Source: an uncultured Eggerthellaceae bacterium (GTDB lineage: Bacteria > Actinomycetota > Coriobacteriia > Coriobacteriales > Eggerthellaceae). Taken from it: a stretch of 64,000 nt of DNA. The notes under the pieces were generated by a model. It did not search any database, was not told the origin of the DNA, and saw nothing but the letters and a program-made list of their open reading frames with translations. The DNA lies in assembly GCA_949840905.1 (NCBI GenBank), contig CATKXW010000003.1:48914-112913 (forward strand), written 5' to 3'. Of this stretch, positions 7,810 to 17,423 are shown one piece after another. Position 1 is the stretch's first letter, and each line of letters opens with the position of its first letter. A program made the position numbers and the translations under genes.

Positions 7810-9486
7810 ATGGCTAAGAGCGCGGTGAACGCTCCTGAGGTCATGAGCGGGAGCGAGAGCATTACCAATTCCGGGCGCATAACGACCCACATCGGCTTCT
7901 GCCTGATGCTCTCATGGCACTACCTGCTCCTCTTCTCCCCCGCTTTCGGGGACATCGGGCAAGATAACGAGTTCGACTACCTTTTCTTGCGACAGCTCGC
8001 GCTCTATCTTGCGCTCGCCTTTACCTTCTACGTCATATGGGCGTTCGGAAGATGGCGTATGCGCGCAGGGAAGACGGAGCGCACTTTCACCGCTCCCACG
8101 CTGCTGTTGGGCATCGGTGCTTGCGCTCTGTCGCTGCTCTACGTAGGAGCCCCCTACTTCGGGTTGCCGATACCGGTGCGCATCGCGCTCATCGCCGCCA
8201 TCGGCGTGCTGCAGGCCTATTGCATGGTGCTCTGGGTGCGCTGTCTGATGAACAAGGGGTCAGGTCATGTGCTGCCGTCCTTCGGCATATATATGATAGC
8301 GGGCGGCGTCATCGCTCTTCTCGTGTGCTTCTTCCAATGGCCAGTGCAGGGCATCGTCACCGCGATCATCCCCTTGGCGGCTTGCGTGCTGCTCACCTAC
8401 GAGCGCAATCAGGATAGACACGAGCTGATGAATGCCAAGGTCGACAGCGCTACGGTCGCGGAAGTCTCTGATGAGGAAGACGATCAAGAGGCTGAGGACG
8501 AAGGCGCGGAGGACCACGCGCGAACGCTCTCTTCGCGGAACAAGCGCACGATCCTGTTCGCCGCCCTGTTCGCATTCACGTTCGGCCTGATCCAAGGCTC
8601 GTTCATCGTGGCCCAGATCCCGGTGCTCATCGTGAGCGATGCGGTGGTGCTAGTGGGCATCATCTTCGCTGGACTGCTCATTCACACTATCCCGAAGAAC
8701 CTGGGCGTGGCCCTGAGCGTGGATATGATGCATCGCTTCTCGCTCATCCTGTTCGTGACCGGAAGCATCGTCATCACCTGGTACACCCTGGGCTCGGTGC
8801 CGCTGCTCTTCTCCCAGATAGCCCTGCTAGCCGGATTCAACCTGTTCGACTTCGGCGTATTCGTCTACGGCATAGAGGGCCATTGGCAGCGTGGCCGCAC
8901 CACCAACGGAGCCGATTTCGCGCGACCCATCGTGTATCTGGGCATGACCTCGGGCCTGCTGCTGGGCCGCTTCATCGTGGACGTGACGCCCATGGGCCAC
9001 AACTCCATGACGCTGCTCATCATCTGCGGTTTCGCCGTCATCATGATGGTGGGCACCACGCTCATGCCGCTCTATCGCTTTGAGGGGAACGCGAGCAACG
9101 GAGAAGACCTCGCCAGTACTGACTCTTCGCACAAAGAAAAGCAACAACCTATGGTGGTGAGCCTGTCGTCGTTTCCCACCGAGACCTTCGACGCCAGCCT
9201 GCAGCGAGCCGGCGAGAGCACCAAACGCCTAGAATCTCCCTGGCGCAGCGCCTGTCGCGCTATCGCCAAGTGGTATCAGCTCTCACCGCGCGAGACCGAG
9301 ATATTCATGCTGGTGGCGAAGGGTCGCAATGCCGACTACATCCAGCAGACGCTCACCATCTCCACCCATACGGCCAAGACGCACATCGCGAACATCTACC
9401 ACAAGCTCGACGTCCATTCCATGCAAGAGGTGCTCGACCTGGTGGAGAAGTATCGCGATGAGAACGAGCCTGAGCGCACGAAGTAG
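7810..9486 (+). CDS. LuxR-family regulator with polytopic membrane domain
   Basis: I choose ATG 7810 (MAKSAVNAPEV) because GAGGGTGAT precedes it; an upstream in-frame ATG exists at 7732. The 558-residue product has about ten to twelve hydrophobic segments (roughly residues 30-435) arranged like an MFS-type sensor, an acidic loop rich in Glu/Asp near residues 215-235, and a C-terminal LuxR/FixJ HTH beginning at about residue 490 (LSPRETEIFMLVAKGRNADYIQ, then STHTAKTHIANIYHKL). Proteins of this design are abundant in Eggerthellaceae, often beside the enzymes they control. Here no enzyme gene is adjacent, so the regulon is unknown. Confidence 0.9.
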   Translation: MAKSAVNAPEVMSGSESITNSGRITTHIGFCLMLSWHYLLLFSPAFGDIGQDNEFDYLFLRQLALYLALAFTFYVIWAFGRWRMRAGKTERTFTAPTLLLGIGACALSLLYVGAPYFGLPIPVRIALIAAIGVLQAYCMVLWVRCLMNKGSGHVLPSFGIYMIAGGVIALLVCFFQWPVQGIVTAIIPLAACVLLTYERNQDRHELMNAKVDSATVAEVSDEEDDQEAEDEGAEDHARTLSSRNKRTILFAALFAFTFGLIQGSFIVAQIPVLIVSDAVVLVGIIFAGLLIHTIPKNLGVALSVDMMHRFSLILFVTGSIVITWYTLGSVPLLFSQIALLAGFNLFDFGVFVYGIEGHWQRGRTTNGADFARPIVYLGMTSGLLLGRFIVDVTPMGHNSMTLLIICGFAVIMMVGTTLMPLYRFEGNASNGEDLASTDSSHKEKQQPMVVSLSSFPTETFDASLQRAGESTKRLESPWRSACRAIAKWYQLSPRETEIFMLVAKGRNADYIQQTLTISTHTAKTHIANIYHKLDVHSMQEVLDLVEKYRDENEPERTK

Positions 9487-9909
9487 GGGTAGGGTCGTCG
9501 TCCACCCTTCTTCGTTCAGCTCGGCATTGGCAGTGTTCACAGGCGTGAACGCACCCGCTTCACGATCGAGCGTGTAAACGCACCCTCGCGCCACGTAGGT
9601 GGTACGCACGATGGGCATGGGCCTTTCGACGCTCTCCGGCGAGGTCAGCTCGGCGACATCCGTCGTGATGGTGGTCGCAGAAGCATCCGCGAGATCGGCT
9701 GCAGGCAGAGAGACCGTGCGACTTCTAACGAGCGTGCTCGCTACCGGAGCGCTATCCCCTTCATCAGCGAGCGCGACGGAGCGCGCGAGCGTAGCGTTGT
9801 GCGGCATACCGCGCGCGAACGCCAAACAAAAGCGAGCGGCGTCGCTTTCGAAAAGCGCGCGAGGGCGAATGACCGCATAGCGATCAGCTCCTTTCGGTGC
9901 GTATTCTCG
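9487..9909 (-). pseudogene. possible gene remnant with coding-like minus-strand frame
   Basis: Between the LuxR stop and about 9909 the minus strand has an open frame whose translation reads like a real protein, for example DRYAVIRPRALFESDAARF, then ARGCVYTLDREAGAFTPVN. No good start exists: a TGA lies at 9910-9912 and the only early candidate is a TTG. The frame has no stop of its own and runs into the LuxR gene on the opposite strand until 9283. This fits a fragment that has lost both ends, but a chance open frame in GC-rich DNA is possible. I do not recognise a family. Confidence 0.35.
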
Positions 9910-9912
9910 TCA

Positions 9913-10503
9913 CGCCGTGGAGGAGGCCCCGTCTATGAAAGCTCTTCTCAAAGTCGATTCCCGGCGACTATGTGAAAAGGACATCCACCACAGTCGCCAA
10001 ACTCCATCACGAGCATAAACATTCAAGCTTCCAAAGATGAATTACAACCATGAGGGGCGGATGCCCTGATCATTCTGCGATCCATGCATTGGAAAACAAG
10101 ATGAAAAACTGATATTCGTTCATGCTCATCGCTCTTCATCACCGAAGAGCGAACGGGGTTTGGCATCCCGGGATATTGCAGACACCGAAATCGCTTTCAA
10201 ACGACAGGGCGGAAGAACTCGGTCTTGCATTTCTATCCTCCCAGTTCAAAAGCTCAAGTGTTGTTCTTATGGTCATCCGACCGGCAACTGCATCCCTCTT
10301 CGAACCTTTATGCCCGGGGAAGCGCCCCATGTTGCCCTCGAGAGATCACGACCCTTCCCGAAAGCGTCGCCACGCTTGTCGTAGCCCGAAGCACAGCACC
10401 AGATAATCCCGCCATGGATGCGAAAGGACCATCTCGTCATTCCCGCTCCCAGCCAGCCCGACACCGTAGAACAGCCCGAACTCGCCCCGCAACTTCACTG
10501 CTC
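9913..10503. other. gene-poor stretch, no supported feature
   Basis: No frame here has both a credible ribosome binding site and protein-like composition. A 27-codon frame at about 9936 has a GGAGGAGG box but no recognisable product. Composition is less GC-rich than in the surrounding genes. The stretch ends at the first copy of the 108-bp repeat that precedes the AlbA-type regulator. Confidence 0.5.
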
Positions 10504-10611
10504 TCTAATTATCGCTCAAGAACATTTCGGAGGTTTTCTGCGAGATGGTCTTGAGAATTCCCTGCTAGATGAGCTTCCTTCTAATTGCCTTCTAATTATC
10601 ATTCAATTATC
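10504..10611 (+). repeat. 108-bp direct repeat, copy A (upstream of AlbA-type gene)
   Basis: This segment matches 12136-12243 over 108 positions without gaps and with about 15 mismatches; the final 43 positions are identical. It contains AT-rich iterations CTAATTATC, CTAATTGCC, CTAATTATC and CAATTATC, and copy A continues with one more ATTCAATTATC unit to 10622. It ends about 34 nt before the regulator start, so it occupies the promoter position and is a candidate autoregulatory operator. Confidence 0.85.
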
Positions 10612-10645
10612 ATTCAATTATCAATCTCAGCGAGAAAGGGTGACC

Positions 10646-12112
10646 ATGGGTACGGTCGAAGACATCGAGATCATCTTCCAGCTCATCGGTTTTCCCACCG
10701 AAACCGAGTGGCTCGAGTTCAAGCGCGACGCGAAAGACCCTCAAACGATCGGCAAGGACATCAGCGCGCTCGCGAACGCAGCAGCGTTTCACGATCGGCC
10801 CTTCGCCTACAAGATCTGGGGCGTGAGCGATGGCGCGCATGAGCTGGTCGGCACCTCGTTCCGTCCACTCTCCACCAAAGCCGTCGGCAACCAGGATCTT
10901 CCCATTTGGCTCAAGCAGCACCTATCTCCGAACGCCAATTACGAGTTCATCGAGACGGACCATGACGGCAAGCATTTCGTCATCCTCAAGATCGCAGCAG
11001 CAACGTATCAACCGGTCCGCTTCGATTCGCATACCTTCATCCGAGAAGGCAGTGCCACCACACCGCTCAGCATCGGGTCCGAAAAGGAATCGGTCTTGTG
11101 GCGCAAACTGCAGCGCACTCGCTTCGAGCACGGGACAGCCGAGGAAGACCTCGCTTTCCCCGAGATAGAGGAGAAGCTCTTCATCGATGAGTACTTCGAC
11201 CTTTTGAACATGCGCCGGCCAAGCGATACAGCGATCGTGACCGAGGCGTTCGTGCGCCAAGGACTGCTGATCGCTCAAGACAACGGCTGCTTCTCCATAA
11301 CGAATCTCGGAGCGCTGCTGATAGCGCGACGGCTTAGCGACTTCCCCACCCTAAGGAAGCGGAGGCTGCGCGTGATCCGGTTCCAAGGAGACGCGCGAAC
11401 GACCATATTGAATGATGACCTCTTCGAAGAGGGCTACGCGCTGGCGCTGCCTCTTGTGAGGAATCGCATCCTTTCGCATCTCGCACAAGAAGAAGTTCAT
11501 GAAGGGGCGTTTCGTCGGACCCGGACCGCCTTGCCCGAGGGGGCCATCCGCGAGCTTCTGTCGAATGTAGCCATTCACCAAGACCTCAACGACACGAGTC
11601 GCTCGCCCGAAGTGCATGTATTCGACAATCGCATCGAGTTTGCGAATCCTGGAGCCATGCTGATCCCTACCGAGCGCATCGTGAACGCGCAACCGAAGAC
11701 GCGGAACGAGGCCCTCGTCAACATCCTGCGTCAAATGGACCTTTGCGAAGAAGGGGGCACCGGCTGGGACATCATCATCGGCGATTGCGAGGAACGGCAT
11801 ATCATGGCCCCGAAGATCACTAGCTCCGAAGAGGGAGGAACGCGCGTGGTCCTTTATGCTGGAAGCCCTTTCGCTCGCATGTCGAAGAAGGAGCGGCGCG
11901 AAGCAGCCTACTGGCATTCCTGCCTGATGCTGACACGCGATTCCGCCCTCACCAACGCCTCGTTACGCGAGCGCTTCGGGCTCGACTCCAACAAGAAGGA
12001 TCTCGTTGCCATCTCCCGTCTTATCCGCGAGTGCTGCGAAGAAGGTCTTATCCATGAGGAGGATCCGGAGGCGAGCAAACGGAACATGCGATACCTTCCG
12101 TTCTGGGCCTGA
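10646..12112 (+). CDS. AlbA/Schlafen-domain transcriptional regulator with ATPase-like domain
   Basis: The frame extends upstream to 10418, but GAAAGGGTG sits just before ATG 10646, and the typical family opening TETEWLEFKRDAKDP follows at residue 17. The 488-residue protein has the AlbA_2 (Schlafen AAA_4/COG2865) DNA-binding domain at about 10-140, a GHKL-like ATPase region at about 280-400 (RELLSNVAIHQDLND, EGGTGWDIIIGDCEE) and a C-terminal winged-helix segment. Such proteins are putative transcriptional regulators. The gene is bracketed by direct repeats at 10504-10611 and 12136-12243, which suggests autoregulation and possibly a collapsed gene duplication. Confidence 0.85.
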   Translation: MGTVEDIEIIFQLIGFPTETEWLEFKRDAKDPQTIGKDISALANAAAFHDRPFAYKIWGVSDGAHELVGTSFRPLSTKAVGNQDLPIWLKQHLSPNANYEFIETDHDGKHFVILKIAAATYQPVRFDSHTFIREGSATTPLSIGSEKESVLWRKLQRTRFEHGTAEEDLAFPEIEEKLFIDEYFDLLNMRRPSDTAIVTEAFVRQGLLIAQDNGCFSITNLGALLIARRLSDFPTLRKRRLRVIRFQGDARTTILNDDLFEEGYALALPLVRNRILSHLAQEEVHEGAFRRTRTALPEGAIRELLSNVAIHQDLNDTSRSPEVHVFDNRIEFANPGAMLIPTERIVNAQPKTRNEALVNILRQMDLCEEGGTGWDIIIGDCEERHIMAPKITSSEEGGTRVVLYAGSPFARMSKKERREAAYWHSCLMLTRDSALTNASLRERFGLDSNKKDLVAISRLIRECCEEGLIHEEDPEASKRNMRYLPFWA

Positions 12113-12135
12113 CGTATGAACCTCCGTCAGCGCAT

Positions 12136-12243
12136 TCTAATTATCACTTAAGAACATTTCGAAGGTTCTCTGCGAAGCAGTTTCAAGAATCACCTGGTAA
12201 ATGAGCTTCCTTCTAATTGCCTTCTAATTATCATTCAATTATC
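12136..12243 (+). repeat. 108-bp direct repeat, copy B (downstream of AlbA-type gene)
   Basis: This is the second copy of the repeat at 10504-10611. It starts 24 nt after the regulator stop, and no plus-strand gene follows; within about 55 nt comes the terminator of the converging MFS gene. It therefore looks like an orphan promoter/operator, either left by loss of a second tandem regulator gene or kept as a binding site. Confidence 0.85.
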
Positions 12244-12295
12244 GAACAGCCGTCATGATGCTTCGACATGAAGCGGCAGCAGTTTCTGCGCCATA

Positions 12296-12332
12296 CGAAA
12301 ACCCCCGCAGCGCGGTGGGCGCGGCGGGGGGT
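12296..12332 (-). terminator. rho-independent terminator of the MFS gene
   Basis: ACCCCCGC (12301-12308) pairs with GCGGGGGGT near 12324-12332. Read on the minus strand the stem is followed by TTTTCG. It lies about 30 nt past the MFS stop. Confidence 0.75.
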
Positions 12333-12360
12333 TCCGACAGTGCGATATGGGCCGAGCAGC

Positions 12361-13632
12361 CTAGGCGGAAGCCGCCTTGCGCTTCTCGTCGAGCTCCTTT
12401 TGGCTCTTGTTGAACATCTTGGAGAAGGGCAGCACGTCGAACGTCGCGATCACTGCGAGAACGATGAGCACGATGAACGTCTCCACGCGTGCGCCGGTAC
12501 CGAGCACGCTCTGGATGATGAGGTTCAGGATAGAGCCCCACACGATGGCGAAGTTCGCCAGAGAAAGGTTGAGCGGGTAGTTCTTGGAGCCGAAACGCTG
12601 GCGAGAGAAGGCGGAGGCCACAACGGGCACGCCACCATAGCAGAAGCCGCAGCACAGAGCTCCGATGGCGTAGAGCGCGGGGATCTGCATCGTGAGAGCG
12701 ATGGCAATAGAGGTCGTCGCGATGATGGCGACGATACCGTCGATGAGCATGGTGACCTTAACGTTGGTCTTATCGAATATGATGCCCACGATCACGCGTC
12801 CGACGCCATTGAAGGCAGAAACGATGGAGACCAGGAGTACGGCGGTCGCAGAATCGAAACCAGCGAGCTGGCCATCGGAAGCACCGAAGCCCAAGGTGGC
12901 CAGGCCCACAGCGATGACGATGAAAGCCCAGATCCAGTACACGTAGAATAGCGGCGTCTTGAGAGCGGCGTCATCTTCGGCCGGGTCGTAGCTAGAGCCT
13001 CCGGTCTTCTCGGGAGCCATGAGCTCGACGATGTTCGCCGGCGGACGACGAAGCATCAACCCCGCGATGAAGGCGATGATGCCGCCAGCAAGACCGATGA
13101 TCAGATACACCGTGGACAGCTCCATGCCGGAACCGCCACCATAGAGTGCTAGCGCGATGTTGCCCAGAATGAGCGCGCCCAGACCGAAGCCCATCATGAG
13201 CACGCCGGAAGAAACGCCCACCATATCAGGGAACCATACGTTGGTGGTGGCGATGATGGTGTTGTAGCCGATACCCACGCCAGCACCTGCGATGACGCCA
13301 TAGAAGATGTACACGGCGGTGACGTTCTCGTATCCGCAAAAACCCGTGCCGATGAAACCCACCGCGAAGAGAATAGCAGCGATGATGATCGTCGGCTTGA
13401 CGCCCAACGCCTTCTCGATCTGCGAGCCGATGACCGCACCGAAGCAGAATACGATCATCATGATATTGAAAGTGAGGCCCATCGCATCAGCGGTGATGTT
13501 AAAGGTATCGCACATGGGCGCCTTGAACATCGAGAACGCATAGATCAGCCCCAGAAATAGCAGAGTGATGGTCGAGAGGGCCAGATAGACCACTCGCTTC
13601 CCCTTGATCTGACTTACTGTCATCTCCTCCAT
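12361..13632 (-). CDS. OFA-family MFS transporter (oxalate/formate antiporter-like)
   Basis: The 423-residue protein has twelve hydrophobic segments and the OFA-family opening LLFLGLIYAFSMFKAPMCDTF, followed by a glycine-rich helix (GVIAGAGVGIGYNTIIATTNVWFPD) characteristic of oxalate/formate antiporter relatives. The C-terminal tail is basic (FNKSQKELDEKRKAASA). The start has GGAGAGGG 5 nt upstream. It is a single-gene unit closed by a terminator at 12296-12332. The substrate is probably a small carboxylate, but this family is broad and Eggerthellaceae carry many members. Confidence 0.9.
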   Translation of the reverse strand: MEEMTVSQIKGKRVVYLALSTITLLFLGLIYAFSMFKAPMCDTFNITADAMGLTFNIMMIVFCFGAVIGSQIEKALGVKPTIIIAAILFAVGFIGTGFCGYENVTAVYIFYGVIAGAGVGIGYNTIIATTNVWFPDMVGVSSGVLMMGFGLGALILGNIALALYGGGSGMELSTVYLIIGLAGGIIAFIAGLMLRRPPANIVELMAPEKTGGSSYDPAEDDAALKTPLFYVYWIWAFIVIAVGLATLGFGASDGQLAGFDSATAVLLVSIVSAFNGVGRVIVGIIFDKTNVKVTMLIDGIVAIIATTSIAIALTMQIPALYAIGALCCGFCYGGVPVVASAFSRQRFGSKNYPLNLSLANFAIVWGSILNLIIQSVLGTGARVETFIVLIVLAVIATFDVLPFSKMFNKSQKELDEKRKAASA

Positions 13633-13850
13633 ATATTCCCTCTCCTCTCATCTTTTTTACCATGGACCACCCCATGATCGCCGCCACGCACGACGCTACC
13701 CCGGATGATCTCAACTGCCTGATTATGACCGGGAACCCCTCAGATCCTTATAACCTGGCATATGAAAAACGCCATCTTAGCTCCTAGAGCGCTGTTCAGC
13801 CCCTAGTACGCCCCGCATGAGCCGCCGCCTCTGAGCGGGGAGGTCTTGTC

Positions 13851-15329
13851 TTATTCGTCTCCGCTCGCACCCTCGCCCGGAAGGGCTGCCGAGGCGGCCT
13901 CATCGAAGAGCGCCTTCATCGTGGGATTCTTGCGCACGAGCTTCTTCACGGTGAGGTCTTCGGCCTTGTCGTTGGCCAGACGCAGGTTCCGCTCGCTGCC
14001 GAGCAGGTTCTCCTTTATCTTGTTCAGGTGATCGATCGACTTGTCGATCTCGTCGATGGCCTTCTGGAAGCGCTCGCTGGCCAAGCGGTAATTGCGCCCG
14101 AACTTCTCCTTGAAGTCGTTGAGGCTCTCCTCGAAGTTGGTCACGTCGATGTTCTGCTGACGGGCCATCTCTAACTGGCGGCGATAGTCCAGCGAGGTCA
14201 TAGCCGCATTGCGCAGCAACGTTATCATGGGGATGAAGAACTGCGGGCGGATGACGTACATCTTCTCGTAGCGATAGGACACATCCACGATGCCAGCGTT
14301 GTACAGCTCGCTCTCTGGCTCGAGCAGCGACACGAGGATGGCGTACTCACAGCCCTTCGCACTGCGATCGCGATCGAGCTTCTTGAAGTGGTCCTCGTTC
14401 TTCTTGCGGTTCACCGAGTCGTCGGCCTCGTTCTTCATCTCGAACATGATGGAGACCACTTCATGACCGTCCTCGTCGTATTCGCGGAAGATGTAGTCGC
14501 CCTTCGAGCCTTCCGAGGCGTCATTGTCCTTTTCGAAATAAGCAGTGGGGAAGGCCGTGGCCCGCAGGCGATTGAACTCCACCTCGCAATGCTGTTCGAG
14601 GGATTCGCCCAGAAGCTTCGTGGAGAGGCGCGCTTTCATATCGCGAATGCGGTCGATCTCGCGATCCCGGTCGGCGATGAGCTCGTCTTTGGCGGCTAGC
14701 TTCTCGGTCAGCTCAGCCCTGTGGGCCAGCGCCTGCTGATCCTTCTCAGCCTGGACTTGCTGCACCTGACCGCGCAGGTCATCGCGCTCCCGCTCGATGG
14801 ATGCGCGCGCATCGGCGAACTTGCGCTCAGCGCGCTCCACTTCGAGCTGCCGTTCGGTCTCGAAGCTCTTCTTCTGCGCATCCAGTTGCTGACGCAGCAA
14901 GCCGAGCTCCCGTTCCAGTTCGATCGAGCGACCGCGCTCCTTCTCAAGAGCCTCCTGCACTGCAAGGGCCTGGGCCGTTCGAGCTTCCTGCTGTTGAGCC
15001 TCCAGACGCACTCTCAGCTCGTCGCGATCCCGCTCGAGGGCGGCCTGCTTCTCGGCAGCTGCCCACTCTGCCTCGCTCAGCTGCACCTTGAACCGCGCTT
15101 CGGTGCTGGATAGCAAGCTCTCCTGCTTGCCGAGCTGTTCCCGCAGCTCCTCTTGAGCCTTCCTGACAGCCATCTCAGTAGCCTGCTCGTGGTTCTCTTC
15201 GATCAACCGCTCCCGCTCGGCCAGCTCGCGCTGAAACTCCTTGTCTCGCACCTGATTGAGTATGGCAGCATAGCCGCTCTCGTCCACCGTGAAGGCAGTA
15301 TGGCACTGCGGACATTCGATCTGGGGCAT
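13851..15329 (-). CDS. DUF2130 coiled-coil protein
   Basis: I start at ATG 15327-15329 ([10 protein letters not shown]), with AAGAAGG 6 nt upstream; the open frame extends to 15440. The 492-residue product begins with a CPQC half zinc ribbon, then a coiled coil rich in Glu, Gln, Arg and Ala (about 40-260). The DUF2130 domain (about 270-440) shows [30 protein letters not shown] and [14 protein letters not shown], a pattern reminiscent of a PD-(D/E)XK-like fold. A second helical segment closes the protein. Function of the family is not established; a nucleic-acid-associated role is a guess. Confidence 0.85.
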   Translation of the reverse strand: MPQIECPQCHTAFTVDESGYAAILNQVRDKEFQRELAERERLIEENHEQATEMAVRKAQEELREQLGKQESLLSSTEARFKVQLSEAEWAAAEKQAALERDRDELRVRLEAQQQEARTAQALAVQEALEKERGRSIELERELGLLRQQLDAQKKSFETERQLEVERAERKFADARASIERERDDLRGQVQQVQAEKDQQALAHRAELTEKLAAKDELIADRDREIDRIRDMKARLSTKLLGESLEQHCEVEFNRLRATAFPTAYFEKDNDASEGSKGDYIFREYDEDGHEVVSIMFEMKNEADDSVNRKKNEDHFKKLDRDRSAKGCEYAILVSLLEPESELYNAGIVDVSYRYEKMYVIRPQFFIPMITLLRNAAMTSLDYRRQLEMARQQNIDVTNFEESLNDFKEKFGRNYRLASERFQKAIDEIDKSIDHLNKIKENLLGSERNLRLANDKAEDLTVKKLVRKNPTMKALFDEAASAALPGEGASGDE

Positions 15330-15554
15330 AGAAGGCCTTCTTCCATCGCGGGGAAAACTCCGTCGTATTCGTTTTATACCACAGAGAAATGCCCTTGCGA
15401 GTACTACGGATGGGACGCTGAGGCCTTTATCCATTATCATGGTAGGCCAGCAACGATAGGTTGCATGGCCACTTCAAGGTTGCAATATCGCAATTGACCA
15501 CTAAAGCTGCTAGAGCAACTTCTCCGGCAACTCCATACTCGAAAGGCGTTTCAC

Positions 15555-16307
15555 ATGGTCGATAAACGAAAGAGAAAGGCTATGAGCATGGATATCGCCC
15601 AACGCCTGGCCGCTATGCGGCGCGACAAAGGCTTCAGCCAAGAGGAACTAGCCGCTCAGCTCGGGCTGTCACGGCAAGCCATATCGAAATGGGAGCGCGG
15701 AGAGTCGGCACCAGACATGGGAAACCTCCTCGCCCTAGCAGACCTGTACGAGGTGACCCTCGATGAGCTCATACACGGTGAAGCCCCTGCAGCCGCTACC
15801 TCCTCCGAGAGCGCTGCCGCATCGGAGAAGGTGGGCGTGACCATCAACACGTTCATCAATGACGAGAAGACCAAGGCTACCGAACCGGCCGCTCCCGAGG
15901 CCCCGGCGAAGGTGACGGAGGTGCCCTGTGCGACGCCCGCCACCGCACCGGCACCGGCAGCGGCGGCTCCGGTGCCCGTCGCAGCGCCCCCCGCTTGCCC
16001 CCCGCCCGCGCCTCAGAGCGCCCCGGTGATGGTCGGCCATTGCCCGCAGGCGACGCCCCCAACGTCCGTTGCGCCCAAGGTCGCCACCGAAGTATGGATG
16101 ACGTTTCCCTATCCGCTCTTCTGCGCGCTGCTCTACCTCGTGCTCGGATTCATGTTCGGCCTGTGGCATCCTGGCTGGGTGCTGTTCCTCACCATCCCTT
16201 TCTTCTATTGGATCGTACGCGTCGTGAAGAACGACCCGAACTACATCGCCACTCACTCTCTTTCCGCTGAACAGGGCTCCGCACCGAACGAGGTGAAGCT
16301 GCCATGA
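15555..16307 (+). CDS. XRE-family regulator with proline-rich linker and membrane segments
   Basis: The 250-residue protein opens with an HTH_XRE domain (about 12-68: GFSQEELAAQLGLSRQAISKWERGESAPDMGN). A long Ala/Pro-rich linker (about 75-175) follows, then two hydrophobic segments near the C-terminus (about 187-207 and 209-224). It is probably a membrane-tethered repressor. ATG 15555 has GAAAGG 8 nt upstream, and an internal ATG at 15588 is an equally spaced alternative. Its stop overlaps the next start by 4 nt (ATGA), so it is coupled to the DUF4097 gene and may respond to envelope state through it. Confidence 0.8.
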   Translation: MVDKRKRKAMSMDIAQRLAAMRRDKGFSQEELAAQLGLSRQAISKWERGESAPDMGNLLALADLYEVTLDELIHGEAPAAATSSESAAASEKVGVTINTFINDEKTKATEPAAPEAPAKVTEVPCATPATAPAPAAAAPVPVAAPPACPPPAPQSAPVMVGHCPQATPPTSVAPKVATEVWMTFPYPLFCALLYLVLGFMFGLWHPGWVLFLTIPFFYWIVRVVKNDPNYIATHSLSAEQGSAPNEVKLP

Positions 16308-17209
16308 CGAACCTCACGACCGCAAGCTGGGTGAAGGTGCTCCTCATCGCTCTGCTGTGCCTCGTGCTGTGCACAGGAGTCGGCGGCTGCTTCATCGGCA
16401 TCCAACGCTCGGTGAGCAACGTCCTCGGCACCGCGCATATCATGGGCCACAGCTCGCTGCCCAACGCCGGCGATCACGAGTTCGATCCTTCGCAGGTGCG
16501 TGACATCTCCATCAATTGGCTCGCCGGAAGCGTGGACATCGTGGCCATCGACGATGCCGCCTCCAACGAGATAGAGATGCGAGAGACATACCGTAGCGGC
16601 AGCGGCTCCATCCCCGAGGCCGAGCGCCTGCGCTGGGGCCTGGAAAACGGCGTTCTCTCCATCGACTACTATGCTGGCCAGCCTGTCTCGGTCGGTCTGT
16701 TCGGGTGCTCATCGACCGCCCCCAAGTCGCTGACCATCAGCATCCCGCGATCCTACGCCCATAGCCTCGGAAAGCTGAGCATCTCCGGCGCTTCGGGGCG
16801 CTACGACCTCATGGAGATCGGCTGCGAGAGCATCTCCTTCGACCTGGCTTCCGGCGACGTCAGCGGCGTGGCGCTGACCGCGAACGACGTGGAGCTGGAC
16901 GTGGCCAGCGGCAGCGTGAGCCTAGAGGGGGCTTTCTCCGGCCGGCTCGCGGTCGACGCCGCCAGCGGCAACATCGACGTGACCTGCACCGATGTTAGGC
17001 CTTCCACTGCTTCGATCAGCCTAGCGAGTGGCAACGTACAACTGCTGACCCCGGCCGCCTCTGAACAAGGCTATACGGTGTTCCTTGAGCGCATAACCGG
17101 CGAGTTCAACTGTCCACGCGCTCAGCAACAGGATGATCTTTATAAAGTAGGGGACGGTACCGCGTCCTACACCGTGGACATGGTCAGCGGCAACGTGACC
17201 ATCGACTGA
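16304..17209 (+). CDS. DUF4097-family surface beta-repeat protein
   Basis: The 301-residue product has an N-terminal membrane anchor (residues 8-31, ending CTGVGGCFIG), then an extracellular-type domain with repeated short strands typical of DUF4097/DUF4098 right-handed beta-helix proteins: SISFDLASGDVSGV, VELDVASGSVSLEG and AVDAASGNIDV. It is translationally coupled to the upstream XRE gene. HTH/DUF4097 pairs often occur in envelope-stress modules (established for related gene pairs), so a cell-surface sensing or accessory role is plausible but unproven. Confidence 0.85.
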   Translation: MTNLTTASWVKVLLIALLCLVLCTGVGGCFIGIQRSVSNVLGTAHIMGHSSLPNAGDHEFDPSQVRDISINWLAGSVDIVAIDDAASNEIEMRETYRSGSGSIPEAERLRWGLENGVLSIDYYAGQPVSVGLFGCSSTAPKSLTISIPRSYAHSLGKLSISGASGRYDLMEIGCESISFDLASGDVSGVALTANDVELDVASGSVSLEGAFSGRLAVDAASGNIDVTCTDVRPSTASISLASGNVQLLTPAASEQGYTVFLERITGEFNCPRAQQQDDLYKVGDGTASYTVDMVSGNVTID

Positions 17210-17423
17210 GCCTGCCATCAACGATCCGCATAGCTACCGCGAACGCCTTGCCCGGAAAAGTGTAAACGGCTGTTATCACCTTATGGAGACATTGCCGCTT
17301 TTGCCCCGTAGAATAGCTTTTCCTCTAAAATGGGCATACATGGAAATGGGCGAGGCGCTCCCTTCGTGCGACCGCGCGAAACACGCTCTCTCATTGCACT
17401 GACCGGGGGAAGGAGGTGCTGAG

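Noticed and set aside
9936..10019. 27-codon frame with a GGAGGAGG box
   Set aside because: Strong ribosome binding site, but the product has no recognisable features and no conserved context; a chance match is likely.
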